From: an uncultured Duganella sp.
Lineage (GTDB): Bacteria; Pseudomonadota; Gammaproteobacteria; Burkholderiales; Burkholderiaceae
DNA length: 20,157 bases
Assembly: GCA_946482635.1 (NCBI GenBank)
Contig: CAMLSG010000085.1
Location: forward strand, 1-20,157
Direction: 5' to 3'
This document shows positions 7,600-14,946 of this stretch, piece after piece; position 1 is the first letter of the stretch, and each line of letters opens with the position of its first letter. Under the pieces are notes generated by a model that had not been told where the DNA came from, did not search any database, and saw only the letters and a list, made by a program, of their open reading frames with translations. The translations under genes were made by a program, and so were the position numbers.

Positions 7600-9822
7600 T
7601 CACTCGTAAGTTACGCCTACCGTGACGCCGCTGAATGGCTGTTTCGCCTCCAGCACGATGTAATACCACTGGTTCGCAACCGGGCTTGGGATGCTGATAT
7701 TTTCAGCATTGGCCGAGTTGGTCGAGGCGTAATCGTAGGACGTAGTGCTCGGATAGCGGTTCAGGGCCACGTACATGTCCATATTGCCGGTGCCGCCCGC
7801 GCTCATGATCTTCACGTTTTTCGCCCCGGCCGGCACGATCAGGTGCAGGTAGGTGCGGGTACTGGAAGACAGGTTGCGGATTGCGCAGTTTTTGCCAAGA
7901 TAGGTCGGCGATGCCTGGCCGCTGCAAGTCGGCAGGTTGGACACGCTGTCAGGCAGCGGTGGTTCGCCGGCCGTGGTGGCTGCGTCGGCCCAGGCGGTGA
8001 ATTCGCTGTCGTAGCGGGTGCCGATGTCGCGCATGAAGTCGTTGTAGCGCGCGTAGTCGCCGACACGGAACTTGGCCAGCACCTGGTCCACGTCCGGGCG
8101 ATGGCGCTCCACCATGAAGCGTGCCGCCATGTAGCCCCAACGGTAGGCGCGGTCCTGGTAGTCGGACATCGAGTAGGTATTGCCGAATATGTCGCTCAGT
8201 CGGTACTTGCGGCTGCGCGCCATGTCGATGGCCGGCTGGTTGTTATTCTTCAGCGACAGGTATTCCGCGATGCCTTCGATCCACCACACGGTCGGCACGG
8301 ACGTACCCTGCCCGAAGTCGCCATACATGTCGAAGCGGCCGTCGATGTAGTGCACGAACTCGTGCTCCAGGTTCCACACCTTGAAGGTAGGACGCAGCCA
8401 CGAGGCCTCGTGGGCGATGAAGCGCGCCTGGTTGCCGGCCACGGAAGGATCGCCTTCCAGGTACATGCCGCCATTGTTGGTGTCGATGCCGTAGATGACG
8501 CCAGCGTACTTGCTGTAGTTGGCGTAGTCGTCGAACACCACCAGTTCCAGCGCGCTGTTGTTGTCATGCGCCACCGGGGTGCGGTTGGTCTGCAGCATGG
8601 TGTGGGCATAGCCCTCTTCCGTCGCCAGTGCGGAGCAGATTTCCTGCACCTGGGCCTGGGTCACGTCCTGTGCGCGCAGGCGCAGCGTCGGGCTGCAGTT
8701 ATAGCTGGTCTTCAGCACGGCGTTGGCCAGCTGGTCTTCGTAATTGCACACGCCGTATTGCGAACAATTGCTGTTGTCGTAGTACTTCACGGCCTGCGCA
8801 GCCGCCAGCCACATGCCGCTGTCGGCGCCCAGCATGGTGCTGGTGCTCAGCGTGTTCTGCACCATCGGCTTCACTTGCGGCTTCAGGCCGGCATACTGCA
8901 TGAAGCGGAAGGTTTCGTTCGACGCATCGGTCAACTGGTAGGCGGCATTGGAGTTCAGCAGCGCCGACTTGTTGTTGGTGATGAAGGCGTACAGCGTGTT
9001 GGCGTACGAAATGTCGCTTGATAGCGTGGTGCCCACGTCCGGCGAGGTATGGCCGCGGAACAGCACGGTCAGCGCGCCGGTCATGCCGCCGCCGGCGCTG
9101 TCCTGCTTCAGCGCTTCCGCCGCAGTCGGCTTGGCTGCAGTGTTGGTGAAGCGCGCCACCGTGGCTTTGGCATCGGGCAGGAACTGCACTTCGTCGTGCA
9201 TATTGGTGACCAGCTTCCAGGTCTCGCCAGCCGTGGTCGGCGCCACGGTGTTGTTGGCGTACAGGCCGTTGCCTTGCACCAGGCCATGGATGGCCGTGCG
9301 CAGCGGCGCGCGCACCGATTCGGTCAGCGCCGGGATAGTACCGCCGCTGGCCTGGTAGTAGCCGGCGCGCAGGTAGAGCACCAGGTTCACCAGCTTCATG
9401 TTGGTGCCGTTGTAGCCGGCCGCTTCGCTGGCCAGGCGGCTGGCCACTGCGCTCACATTGGCGCTGGAATAAATGCTGGTGGCCAGCGCCGGCGCGGCGG
9501 AGAACAGCGGATAGGTGCACTCGTAGTCAGGCAGCGTGGCCACGTATTCGGCCAGTGCCGCGCCGCTGTAGCTGGCCAGGGTGTTCATGTCCTTGCACTG
9601 CGGCGTTGCGGACATGGGCGCCATGCTGGTCTTCATATTGCGCGGCATCAGGTCGTTGCGCGGCTTGCGCGTTGGCGCCAGGTCGTACTTGCTTTGCTCC
9701 ACAGTCGGCGGCAGGGTTTGCCGCTGGTGCGGCGCAGGCGGCTGGTGCAGCTTGTCGCCGTTATCCGCGTGGGCTTGCGCGGCGAGCAGCAGGGCTGCTG
9801 CGCCGATTGCTTTCAACATCAT
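7600..9822 (-). CDS. secreted M9-family (Vibrio-type) microbial collagenase
   Basis: This is predicted to be an exported zinc metallopeptidase that cuts native collagen or collagen-like peptides. The 740 residues begin with a signal peptide (cleavage likely after AQAHA, residue 19), followed by a low-complexity Pro/Gln-rich stretch (25-60), a long helical M9 N-terminal (activator-type) region, and the catalytic domain. Zinc site: HEFVH at 487-491 (H487, E488, H491), followed by YIDGRFDMYG, with E516 in WWIEGIAE as the likely third ligand by comparison with clostridial ColG. The C-terminus (about 640-738) is a beta-rich prepeptidase C-terminal (PPC) domain with GNMDMYVALNRYPS. Starts at 9822 and 9819 (Met-Met) share the purine-rich AGAGGTGGAG. 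It has its own terminator and is not part of the dcw operon. The length fits Vibrio-type collagenases, which are shorter than the clostridial ones. Confidence 0.93.
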   Translation of the reverse strand: MMLKAIGAAALLLAAQAHADNGDKLHQPPAPHQRQTLPPTVEQSKYDLAPTRKPRNDLMPRNMKTSMAPMSATPQCKDMNTLASYSGAALAEYVATLPDYECTYPLFSAAPALATSIYSSANVSAVASRLASEAAGYNGTNMKLVNLVLYLRAGYYQASGGTIPALTESVRAPLRTAIHGLVQGNGLYANNTVAPTTAGETWKLVTNMHDEVQFLPDAKATVARFTNTAAKPTAAEALKQDSAGGGMTGALTVLFRGHTSPDVGTTLSSDISYANTLYAFITNNKSALLNSNAAYQLTDASNETFRFMQYAGLKPQVKPMVQNTLSTSTMLGADSGMWLAAAQAVKYYDNSNCSQYGVCNYEDQLANAVLKTSYNCSPTLRLRAQDVTQAQVQEICSALATEEGYAHTMLQTNRTPVAHDNNSALELVVFDDYANYSKYAGVIYGIDTNNGGMYLEGDPSVAGNQARFIAHEASWLRPTFKVWNLEHEFVHYIDGRFDMYGDFGQGTSVPTVWWIEGIAEYLSLKNNNQPAIDMARSRKYRLSDIFGNTYSMSDYQDRAYRWGYMAARFMVERHRPDVDQVLAKFRVGDYARYNDFMRDIGTRYDSEFTAWADAATTAGEPPLPDSVSNLPTCSGQASPTYLGKNCAIRNLSSSTRTYLHLIVPAGAKNVKIMSAGGTGNMDMYVALNRYPSTTSYDYASTNSANAENISIPSPVANQWYYIVLEAKQPFSGVTVGVTYE

Positions 9823-9826
9823 GTCT

Positions 9827-9878
9827 CCACCTCTTCTCTTTATTAAATGGGAGCGCCCATGCTAACGAGGAGAGGTGG
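9827..9878 (-). promoter_or_regulatory. possible SD-sequestering hairpin in the collagenase leader
   Basis: On the minus strand CCACCTCTCCTC (9878-9867) is complementary to GAGAAGAGGTGG (9838-9827) in 11 of 12 positions (one C-A mismatch at 9870/9835). The second arm is the ribosome binding region of the collagenase, four bases before its ATG. The loop contains a small inner hairpin, ATGGG/CCCAT (9847-9860). If the transcript starts upstream of 9878, this fold would hide the ribosome binding site. It could instead just help end the upstream regulator transcript. Inference only. Confidence 0.45.
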
Positions 9879-9920
9879 CGCGATTTCAAGCGTGCGCGCC
9901 GCTATGGTGATTTCGCTGCT

Positions 9921-10694
9921 TCAGGCAACGTGAACTGCACAGGCGATGGGCGAAAAAGCCACAGGTGGACGCGCGCCGGAGCCGGTTCGGAACTGGCTTG
10001 GCGTATAACCCGTCATCGCCTTGAACTGGCGGCTGAAGGCGCTGTGGTCGGTATAGCCGCATTCGCGCGCGATGTCGGCGATGCTGCGGCCAGGGTAGGC
10101 TTCAATCAGCGCCAGCGCGCCTTCCAGCCGCGATTGCAGCAGCAATTGGCGCGGGCTGTAGTGGAAGACTTTCTGGAACAGGCGCTCGACGCGCGCCAGC
10201 GACAGGCCTTCTTCGCGCGCCAGGTCGGCCAGGTTCAGCTGCATGTGGAAGTTCTCGCGGATGCGCTGCGCGATGCGCGCCACCTGGCGGTACACCGGAT
10301 GCTGCTCATCGACCAGGCCGAGGTCGTGCGAGGTGCCGACCAGGCCGACGATATCGCCCTGCTCGTTGCGCAGCGGGGCTTTATGGGTCAGGCACCAGCC
10401 GCGGCGGCGGTTCGGGTACAGGTGCAGCTCCAGGTGCTTCTCGATGGTGGCGCCCATGTCGATCACCTGACGGTCCTGCGCCTCATAGGCGGCGGCGAGC
10501 GGGCGCGGATGCACGTCCATCACCGTCTTGCCGAGGATGTCGGACTTGTTGCGCAGGCCGCAGCGGCGCGCCAGCGTATTGTTGACGGCCACATAGCGGC
10601 CATCGCGATCCTTCACGAAGAAGGCTACTTCAGTCATCGCGTCGAACAGTTTCTCGATCGCGTCCAGCTCCACGTTCCAAGGACGGTCCATCAT
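9921..10694 (-). CDS. PAS-domain AraC-family transcriptional regulator
   Basis: This is a cytoplasmic DNA-binding regulator of 257 residues. An N-terminal PAS fold spans about 10-125 ([19 protein letters not shown], then [10 protein letters not shown] at its end). A C-terminal AraC/XylS double helix-turn-helix spans about 155-236, with [19 protein letters not shown] and the family signature [21 protein letters not shown] (roughly 204-224) ending GYTPSQFR. The ligand is unknown. The start is ATG at 10694, because GGGAG sits eight bases upstream and the ATG overlaps the glpK stop (ATGATG). A start 45 bases upstream at 10739 would run inside glpK with no better site. Overlap with glpK suggests coupled expression, so glycerol or glycerol-3-phosphate metabolism is a candidate regulon. 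That is inference. Confidence 0.9.
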   Translation of the reverse strand: MMDRPWNVELDAIEKLFDAMTEVAFFVKDRDGRYVAVNNTLARRCGLRNKSDILGKTVMDVHPRPLAAAYEAQDRQVIDMGATIEKHLELHLYPNRRRGWCLTHKAPLRNEQGDIVGLVGTSHDLGLVDEQHPVYRQVARIAQRIRENFHMQLNLADLAREEGLSLARVERLFQKVFHYSPRQLLLQSRLEGALALIEAYPGRSIADIARECGYTDHSAFSRQFKAMTGYTPSQFRTGSGARPPVAFSPIACAVHVA

Positions 10695-12175
10695 AAAGGT
10701 GTCTCCCAAGCTTTGGCGCGCTCTGTGGCGCGATTCCATTTTGCCAGCAACTCGGCCCGCTGGTCATCCCCCATGTTTGGCGTGAAGCGGCGCTCGCAGG
10801 CCCATTGCGTGGCGATTTCTTCCTGCGATTCCCAGAATCCCACGGCCAGGCCGGCCAGGTAGGCGGCGCCCAGCGCGGTGGTCTCGGTGACTTTCGGCCT
10901 GAGCACCGGCACGCCCAGCAAGTCGGACTGGAATTGCATCAGCATGTCGTTGCGGGCGGCGCCGCCGTCGGCGCGCACTTCCGTCACCGGCATGGAGGCA
11001 TCCTTCTGCATCGCGGCCAGCAGCTCGGCGCTCTGGTAGGCGATCGATTCCACGGCGGCGCGCGCGATATGGGCCTTGTTGCTGCCGCGCGTCAGGCCGA
11101 CGATGGTGCCGCGCGCATAAGGGTCCCAATGCGGCGCGCCAAGGCCGACAAAGGCCGGCACCAGGAACACGCCGCCGCTGTCGGGCACGCTGTTGGCCAG
11201 CGCCTCCACGTCGCTCGACTGCTGGATGACGCCCAGGCCGTCGCGCAGCCATTGCACGGTGGCGCCGCCCATGAAGACCGAGCCTTCCAGCATATAGTCG
11301 GTGGCGCCGTCGACGCGCCAGCCCACGGTGGACAGCAGGCGGTTGTGCGAGGTGCGCGGATGGCGGCCGGCGTGCATCAGCATGAAGCACCCGGTGCCGT
11401 AGGTGTTCTTCACCATGCCCGGTTTGTGGCAGGCCTGGCCGAAGGTGGCGGCCTGCTGGTCGCCGGCGATGCCCGCGACCGGGATCGCATGGCCGAACAG
11501 CGCTTCGCGCGTGGCGCCTACTTCCTCGCTGGAGGAGACCACTTGCGGCAGCATTTCCTCGGGGATGTCGAACAGCTGCAGCAGGTCCGAGTCCCAGCGC
11601 ATCAGGTGGATATTGAACAGCATGGTGCGCGAGGCATTCGACACGTCGGTGACGTGCACGCCGCACAGCTTCCAGGCCAGCCAGGAGTCGATGGTGCCGA
11701 AGCACAGCGCCCCCTTGCGTGCCCGCTCGCGCGCGCCGGGAACATGGTCCAGGATCCATTTGACCTTGGTGGCGGAGAAGTAGGCGTCCAGCTCAAGGCC
11801 GGTCGCGTCGCAGATCATTTTCGCCTTGCCGGCGGCGCGCAGCTCCTCGCAGTAATCGGCGGTGCGGCGGTCTTGCCACACGATGGCCGGCGCGATTGGT
11901 TCGCCCGTCTTGCGGTCCCACACCACGGTGGTTTCACGCTGGTTGGTGATGCCGATGGCACGCACCTTTTTGATATCGAAGTCCTGCAGGACCTTGCGGG
12001 CCACGGTTATCTGGCTGTTCCAGATTTCGTTGGCGTCGTGTTCAACCCAGCCGGGCTGGGGGAAGTGCTGGGGAAATTCCTGCGCCGCGCATCCTGCAAT
12101 TTTGCCCCCGTGGTCGAACAGGATGGCGCGCGAACTGGTTGTGCCCTGGTCCAGGGCGAGGATGTATTGAGTCAT
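10691..12175 (-). CDS. glpK: GlpK, glycerol kinase
   Basis: GlpK phosphorylates glycerol with ATP to sn-glycerol-3-phosphate, trapping it in the cell. The 494-residue FGGY-family product begins [20 protein letters not shown], with the phosphate-1 motif DQGTTSSRA at 9-17. It shows [28 protein letters not shown] (about 75-102), [37 protein letters not shown] and [24 protein letters not shown]; length and motif order are standard. The ATG at 12175 follows the mature 3' end of the RNase P RNA by only about 15 bp. The ribosome binding site is poor (GAGAG directly against the ATG). No glpF or glpD is in the window. The downstream partner is the PAS-AraC regulator, overlapping by four bases. Confidence 0.96.
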   Translation of the reverse strand: MTQYILALDQGTTSSRAILFDHGGKIAGCAAQEFPQHFPQPGWVEHDANEIWNSQITVARKVLQDFDIKKVRAIGITNQRETTVVWDRKTGEPIAPAIVWQDRRTADYCEELRAAGKAKMICDATGLELDAYFSATKVKWILDHVPGARERARKGALCFGTIDSWLAWKLCGVHVTDVSNASRTMLFNIHLMRWDSDLLQLFDIPEEMLPQVVSSSEEVGATREALFGHAIPVAGIAGDQQAATFGQACHKPGMVKNTYGTGCFMLMHAGRHPRTSHNRLLSTVGWRVDGATDYMLEGSVFMGGATVQWLRDGLGVIQQSSDVEALANSVPDSGGVFLVPAFVGLGAPHWDPYARGTIVGLTRGSNKAHIARAAVESIAYQSAELLAAMQKDASMPVTEVRADGGAARNDMLMQFQSDLLGVPVLRPKVTETTALGAAYLAGLAVGFWESQEEIATQWACERRFTPNMGDDQRAELLAKWNRATERAKAWETPL

Positions 12176-12190
12176 CTCTCAAGAATTAGT

Positions 12191-12519
12191 TGAAGCAAGC
12201 CGATAGGCCGGATTTTGTTACGGCACCCGAAGGTGCTATGACAGCCATTCCTCTAGGCGACGGATTACTCCGCCGCTCAAGCTTTCTACCCGCACGCTCC
12301 GCGAGCAACATCATCGCGTGCCTATTTGAAATTGCACCAGGTGGAGGTTACCGCGTTTCACCGTAACTTAATACGCTCGTCTCTGTGGCCCTATTCCTCG
12401 CCTTATACCATTGCTGGCTTTCGGCGGACGGCCGTTAACCGTCACCCCGCTCTGTGGAGTCCGGACCTTCCTCCCGCCCATGTCTTGCAACATGAGCCAG
12501 CGGCTGTCTGGCTTGCTTC
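12191..12519 (-). ncRNA. rnpB: RNase P RNA, bacterial type A
   Basis: This is the catalytic RNA of RNase P, which matures tRNA 5' ends. Seen on the minus strand: a perfect 10-bp P1 helix, GAAGCAAGCC (12519-12510) with GGCTTGCTTC (12201-12192). Next comes the conserved 5' core GAGGAAGGTCCGGACTCCAC, then AATAGGGCCACAGAGACGAG, GGTGAAACGCGGTAACCTCC, GGTGCAATTTCAAATAGGC, CCTAGAGGAATGGCTGTCA and AATCCGGCCTATCGG near the 3' end. These are the universally conserved blocks of type A RNase P RNA in the betaproteobacterial form. The P12 arm looks very short (CGTA, loop, TACG). Ends are placed from P1, so the primary transcript may extend a few bases. No intrinsic terminator is visible before glpK. Confidence 0.95.
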
Positions 12520-12526
12520 GGGCGGT

Positions 12527-12555
12527 ATTTTACATCATCGGAGGCGGCGTATAAA
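12527..12555 (-). promoter_or_regulatory. candidate rnpB promoter
   Basis: On the minus strand TAAAAT (12532-12527) lies seven bases before the first P1 base, a good -10 position. A weak TTTATA (12555-12550) lies 17 bp further upstream as -35 (four of six consensus bases). The last bases of this -35 fall in the neighbouring palindrome. The short GC-rich ACCGCCC between -10 and start resembles the discriminator of growth-regulated stable-RNA promoters. Confidence 0.6.
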
Positions 12556-12604
12556 AAAGGGGACGTACCCCTTTTTCTTGGAAAAGGGGTACGTCCCCTT
12601 TTTT
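12553..12604. repeat. 52-bp palindrome, REP/REPIN-like intergenic element
   Basis: The left arm runs from 12553 (AAAAAAGGGGACGTACCCC, then T-rich) and the right arm ends at 12604. Pairing is complete apart from one G-U at 12576/12581 and a two-base loop. Each arm is itself a small imperfect hairpin (GGGG, five bases, CCCC). It lies between two divergent transcription units, the rnpB and TPP-enzyme promoters, so a terminator role is not expected despite the T tracts. The structure resembles REPIN elements (two inverted REP units). Genome copy number cannot be seen here. Confidence 0.7.
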
Positions 12605-12706
12605 TATAGGCTGACTCCGTCCGTATAAAACGATGTCGCAAATCGGAAAGCTATTTCTCTAGAGCAGGCATAGAATGCCAAATCCATGTATAAGAAGGCA
12701 AGTACC

Positions 12707-14404
12707 ATGACGCAAACTCCTCGTTCCGGCGGCCAGATCCTGGTCGATGCGCTGAAAGTCCACGGCACCGATACCGCCTTCGGCGTGCCTGGCGAAAGCT
12801 ACCTGGACGTGCTGGACGCCCTGCACGAATCCGGCATCCGCTTCATCATCAACCGCCAGGAAGGCGGCGCTGCCTTCATGGCCGACGCCTACGGCAAGAT
12901 GACCGGCAAGCCAGGCATCTGCTTCGTGACCCGCGGCCCGGGCGCCACCAATGCCTCGATCGGCGTGCACACGGCCTTCCAGGATTCGACCCCGATGATC
13001 CTGTTCATCGGCCAGGTCGGCAGCGATTTCATGGACCGCGAAGCCTTCCAGGAAGTCGATTACCGCCGCATGTTCGGCCAGATGGCGAAATGGGTCACCC
13101 AGATCGACCGCGCCGACCGCATCCCCGAATACATTGCGCGCGCCTTCCAGGTCGCCACCAGCGGCCGTCCGGGCCCTGTGGTGCTGGCCCTGCCGGAAGA
13201 CATGCTGACCACCAAGGCAACCGTGGCCGACACCCGCGCCTACGTGCCGACCCAGGGCGCGCCTTCCGCACCGCAGGTCGCGCAACTGCGCCAGATGCTG
13301 TCCGAAGCCAAGCGCCCGATGCTGCTGCTGGGCGGCGGCGGCTGGAATGAACAAGCCACGGCCGACATCCGCAAGTTCGCTGAAGCGAACCACCTGCCGG
13401 TCGGCTGCGCCTTCCGCTTCCAGGACCTGCTGGACAACACCCACCCGAACTACATCGGCGACGTCGGCATCGGCATCAATCCGAAGCTGGCTGCCCGCGT
13501 GAAAGAAGCCGACGTGCTGATCGCCATCGGCCCGCGCCTCGGTGAAATGACCACCAGCGGCTACTCCATCATCGCCTCGCCGGTGCCGCAACAGCGCCTG
13601 GTGCACATCCACGCCAGCCCGGAAGAACTGGGCAGCGTCTACCAGGGCGAATTGATGATCGCCTCCGGCATGCCGCAGGCCGCTGCCATGCTGGCGGCAA
13701 TGGAACCGGTCGATGCGAGCGCATGGCGCGACAGCGTCGAGCAGGCGCGTGCCGAATACAGCGCCTGGCAGCTGCAGCCTTCGATCTTCAAGGACAACAA
13801 TGCCCCGCTGAACCTGTGGCAAGTGGTGCAGGAACTGAAGGCCCAGTGCCCGGCCGACACCATCATCACGAATGGCGCCGGCAACTACGCCACCTGGGCG
13901 CACCGCTACTGGGCTTACGGCGGCATGCGCACCCAGCTCGCGCCAACCAGCGGCGCCATGGGTTACTCGGTGCCGTCCGGCGTGGCTGCAAAGATCATCG
14001 ATCCATCGCGCACGGTGGTGACGTTTGCGGGCGACGGCGAATACCTGATGAACGGCCAGGAACTGGCCACCGCCGTGCAGTACAAGGCGGGCGTGGCCAT
14101 CATCGTCTTCAACAACCAGATGTTCGGCACCATCCGCATGCACCAGGAGCGCGAATATCCTGGCCGCGTCTCCGGCACCACGCTGCACAACCCGGACTTC
14201 GCCGCAGTGGCGCGCGCCTTTGGCGGCCATGGCGAAACCGTTGCGGCCACCGAGGACTTCGCGCCAGCCCTGCAGCGCGCCCTCGCTTTCACCCGCGAGC
14301 AAAGCCTGCCGGCCATCATCGAGCTGCGCTACGACGGCAACCTGATCACCCCGGGCGCCACCCTCGACACCATCCGCAAGCAGGCCGTCGCGGCCGGCAA
14401 GTAG
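12707..14404 (+). CDS. thiamine-diphosphate-dependent enzyme, acetolactate-synthase-like
   Basis: This 565-residue enzyme has the three-domain layout of the acetohydroxyacid synthase superfamily. An N-terminal PYR domain carries the cofactor-activating glutamate E52 in NRQEGGAAFMADAYG. A central Rossmann-like domain spans about 185-335. The C-terminal PP domain carries the TPP/Mg motif from GDGE (442-445) to NN (469-470). E52 argues against glyoxylate carboligase, which lacks this glutamate. The substrate cannot be told from sequence: acetolactate synthase catalytic-like, sulfoacetaldehyde acetyltransferase or another decarboxylase/ligase remain possible. No ilvN-type small subunit follows, so a role in branched-chain synthesis is doubtful. 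The start at 12707 is preferred over 12686 because AGAAGG lies about nine bases before it. The stop touches the stop of the convergent gene. Confidence 0.85.
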   Translation: MTQTPRSGGQILVDALKVHGTDTAFGVPGESYLDVLDALHESGIRFIINRQEGGAAFMADAYGKMTGKPGICFVTRGPGATNASIGVHTAFQDSTPMILFIGQVGSDFMDREAFQEVDYRRMFGQMAKWVTQIDRADRIPEYIARAFQVATSGRPGPVVLALPEDMLTTKATVADTRAYVPTQGAPSAPQVAQLRQMLSEAKRPMLLLGGGGWNEQATADIRKFAEANHLPVGCAFRFQDLLDNTHPNYIGDVGIGINPKLAARVKEADVLIAIGPRLGEMTTSGYSIIASPVPQQRLVHIHASPEELGSVYQGELMIASGMPQAAAMLAAMEPVDASAWRDSVEQARAEYSAWQLQPSIFKDNNAPLNLWQVVQELKAQCPADTIITNGAGNYATWAHRYWAYGGMRTQLAPTSGAMGYSVPSGVAAKIIDPSRTVVTFAGDGEYLMNGQELATAVQYKAGVAIIVFNNQMFGTIRMHQEREYPGRVSGTTLHNPDFAAVARAFGGHGETVAATEDFAPALQRALAFTREQSLPAIIELRYDGNLITPGATLDTIRKQAVAAGK

Positions 14405-14884
14405 TCAATCCGCGCCCCGCCGCTTCGGCGCGGGGCAGGCTTTGCAGGCTTTCGCTGCGCGGCTGAAGTCGCGCACTTTCGACAGCACCATCGCTTGCGA
14501 CTGGTCGTCGCAATAACCGCCATCCAGCGTCAGGGTTTCGCCGTTGGGCGAGAATTTGCCGCTGATGGTGCGCTCCTCTTCCCCTTCCTGCACGGTGAAA
14601 TACATCATCTTGCCGCGCGGGTCGACATTTACGTCCGTTGCCACCAGCGGCCAGCTCAGGCCGCCTGCCGTGTACTCGTAAATCACCGTATCGACCTCGG
14701 CAAAGCGCTGCAGCGTGATGCGCTGGCCGCCGTACTCGCCGCTGCCTTCGTGCACGCACAAGTCGGAGTAGACCACCATGCCAAAGCGCGGCAGGCCGCC
14801 AGCCTTGTTGGCCGCCAGCGCGGCTGGCAGTACGGTGACAGAAGCGAGCAGCAGTGCGCTGCCGATGCGATGGGAAGTTTTCAT
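14405..14884 (-). CDS. small exported protein of unknown function
   Basis: I do not recognise this 159-residue protein. It has a clear signal peptide (MKTSHRIGSALLLASVTVLP..., cleavage likely after AALA, residue 24), and then a mature domain of about 120 residues that looks beta-rich. It has acidic stretches (VQEGEEERTISGK) and four cysteines. C43 and C125 could form a disulfide in the periplasm; C147 and C150 form a CxxC near the basic C-terminus (CKACPAPKRRGAD). No lipobox was seen. There is no clear ribosome binding site (TTACAATGCTGAC before the ATG), and the porin terminator lies only 12 bp upstream, so its promoter is unclear. It may depend on read-through from the porin. Its stop directly abuts the stop of the TPP enzyme. 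Confidence 0.75.
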   Translation of the reverse strand: MKTSHRIGSALLLASVTVLPAALAANKAGGLPRFGMVVYSDLCVHEGSGEYGGQRITLQRFAEVDTVIYEYTAGGLSWPLVATDVNVDPRGKMMYFTVQEGEEERTISGKFSPNGETLTLDGGYCDDQSQAMVLSKVRDFSRAAKACKACPAPKRRGAD

Positions 14885-14895
14885 GTCAGCATTGT

Positions 14896-14928
14896 AAAAA
14901 AAAACGGCTGCGCGAGGCAGCCGTTTTT
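14896..14928 (-). terminator. intrinsic terminator of the porin gene
   Basis: The stem CGGCTGC (14905-14911) with GCAGCCG (14917-14923) has a five-base loop. On the minus strand it is followed by nine T (14904-14896), and on the plus strand by five T. It lies 18 bp after the porin stop. It is strong for the porin and could weakly stop plus-strand transcripts as well. Confidence 0.9.
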
Positions 14929-14946
14929 GACCAGGAACAGGCTGGA

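Noticed and set aside
7465..9021. 518-codon plus-strand open frame
   Set aside because: It is opposite the collagenase catalytic and C-terminal regions, with a Val/His/Arg-rich shadow composition.
10695..10739. Upstream start for the PAS-AraC regulator
   Set aside because: It lies fully inside glpK. The ATG at 10694 has the SD and the usual stop-start overlap.
10805..12193. 462-codon plus-strand open frame opposite glpK
   Set aside because: It is the mirror of the glpK coding frame, with no recognisable domain.
12553..12604. Palindrome as an ordinary bidirectional terminator
   Set aside because: Both flanking units are transcribed away from it, so no transcript reaches it. A REP-like element fits better.
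12326..12641. Short open frames on both strands over rnpB
   Set aside because: They fall in the RNase P RNA and the palindrome, with no coding signature.
12659..14302. 547-codon minus-strand open frame opposite the TPP enzyme
   Set aside because: It is antisense to a gene with clear TPP motifs. The translation is low-complexity Gly/His/Ala-rich.
12707..14404. Assignment as glyoxylate carboligase
   Set aside because: Glyoxylate carboligase lacks the activating glutamate, but E52 is present here.
14412..14438. GC-rich hairpin as terminator of the TPP enzyme
   Set aside because: The stem is imperfect with a bulge, there is no T tract, and it lies in the coding end of the convergent gene.
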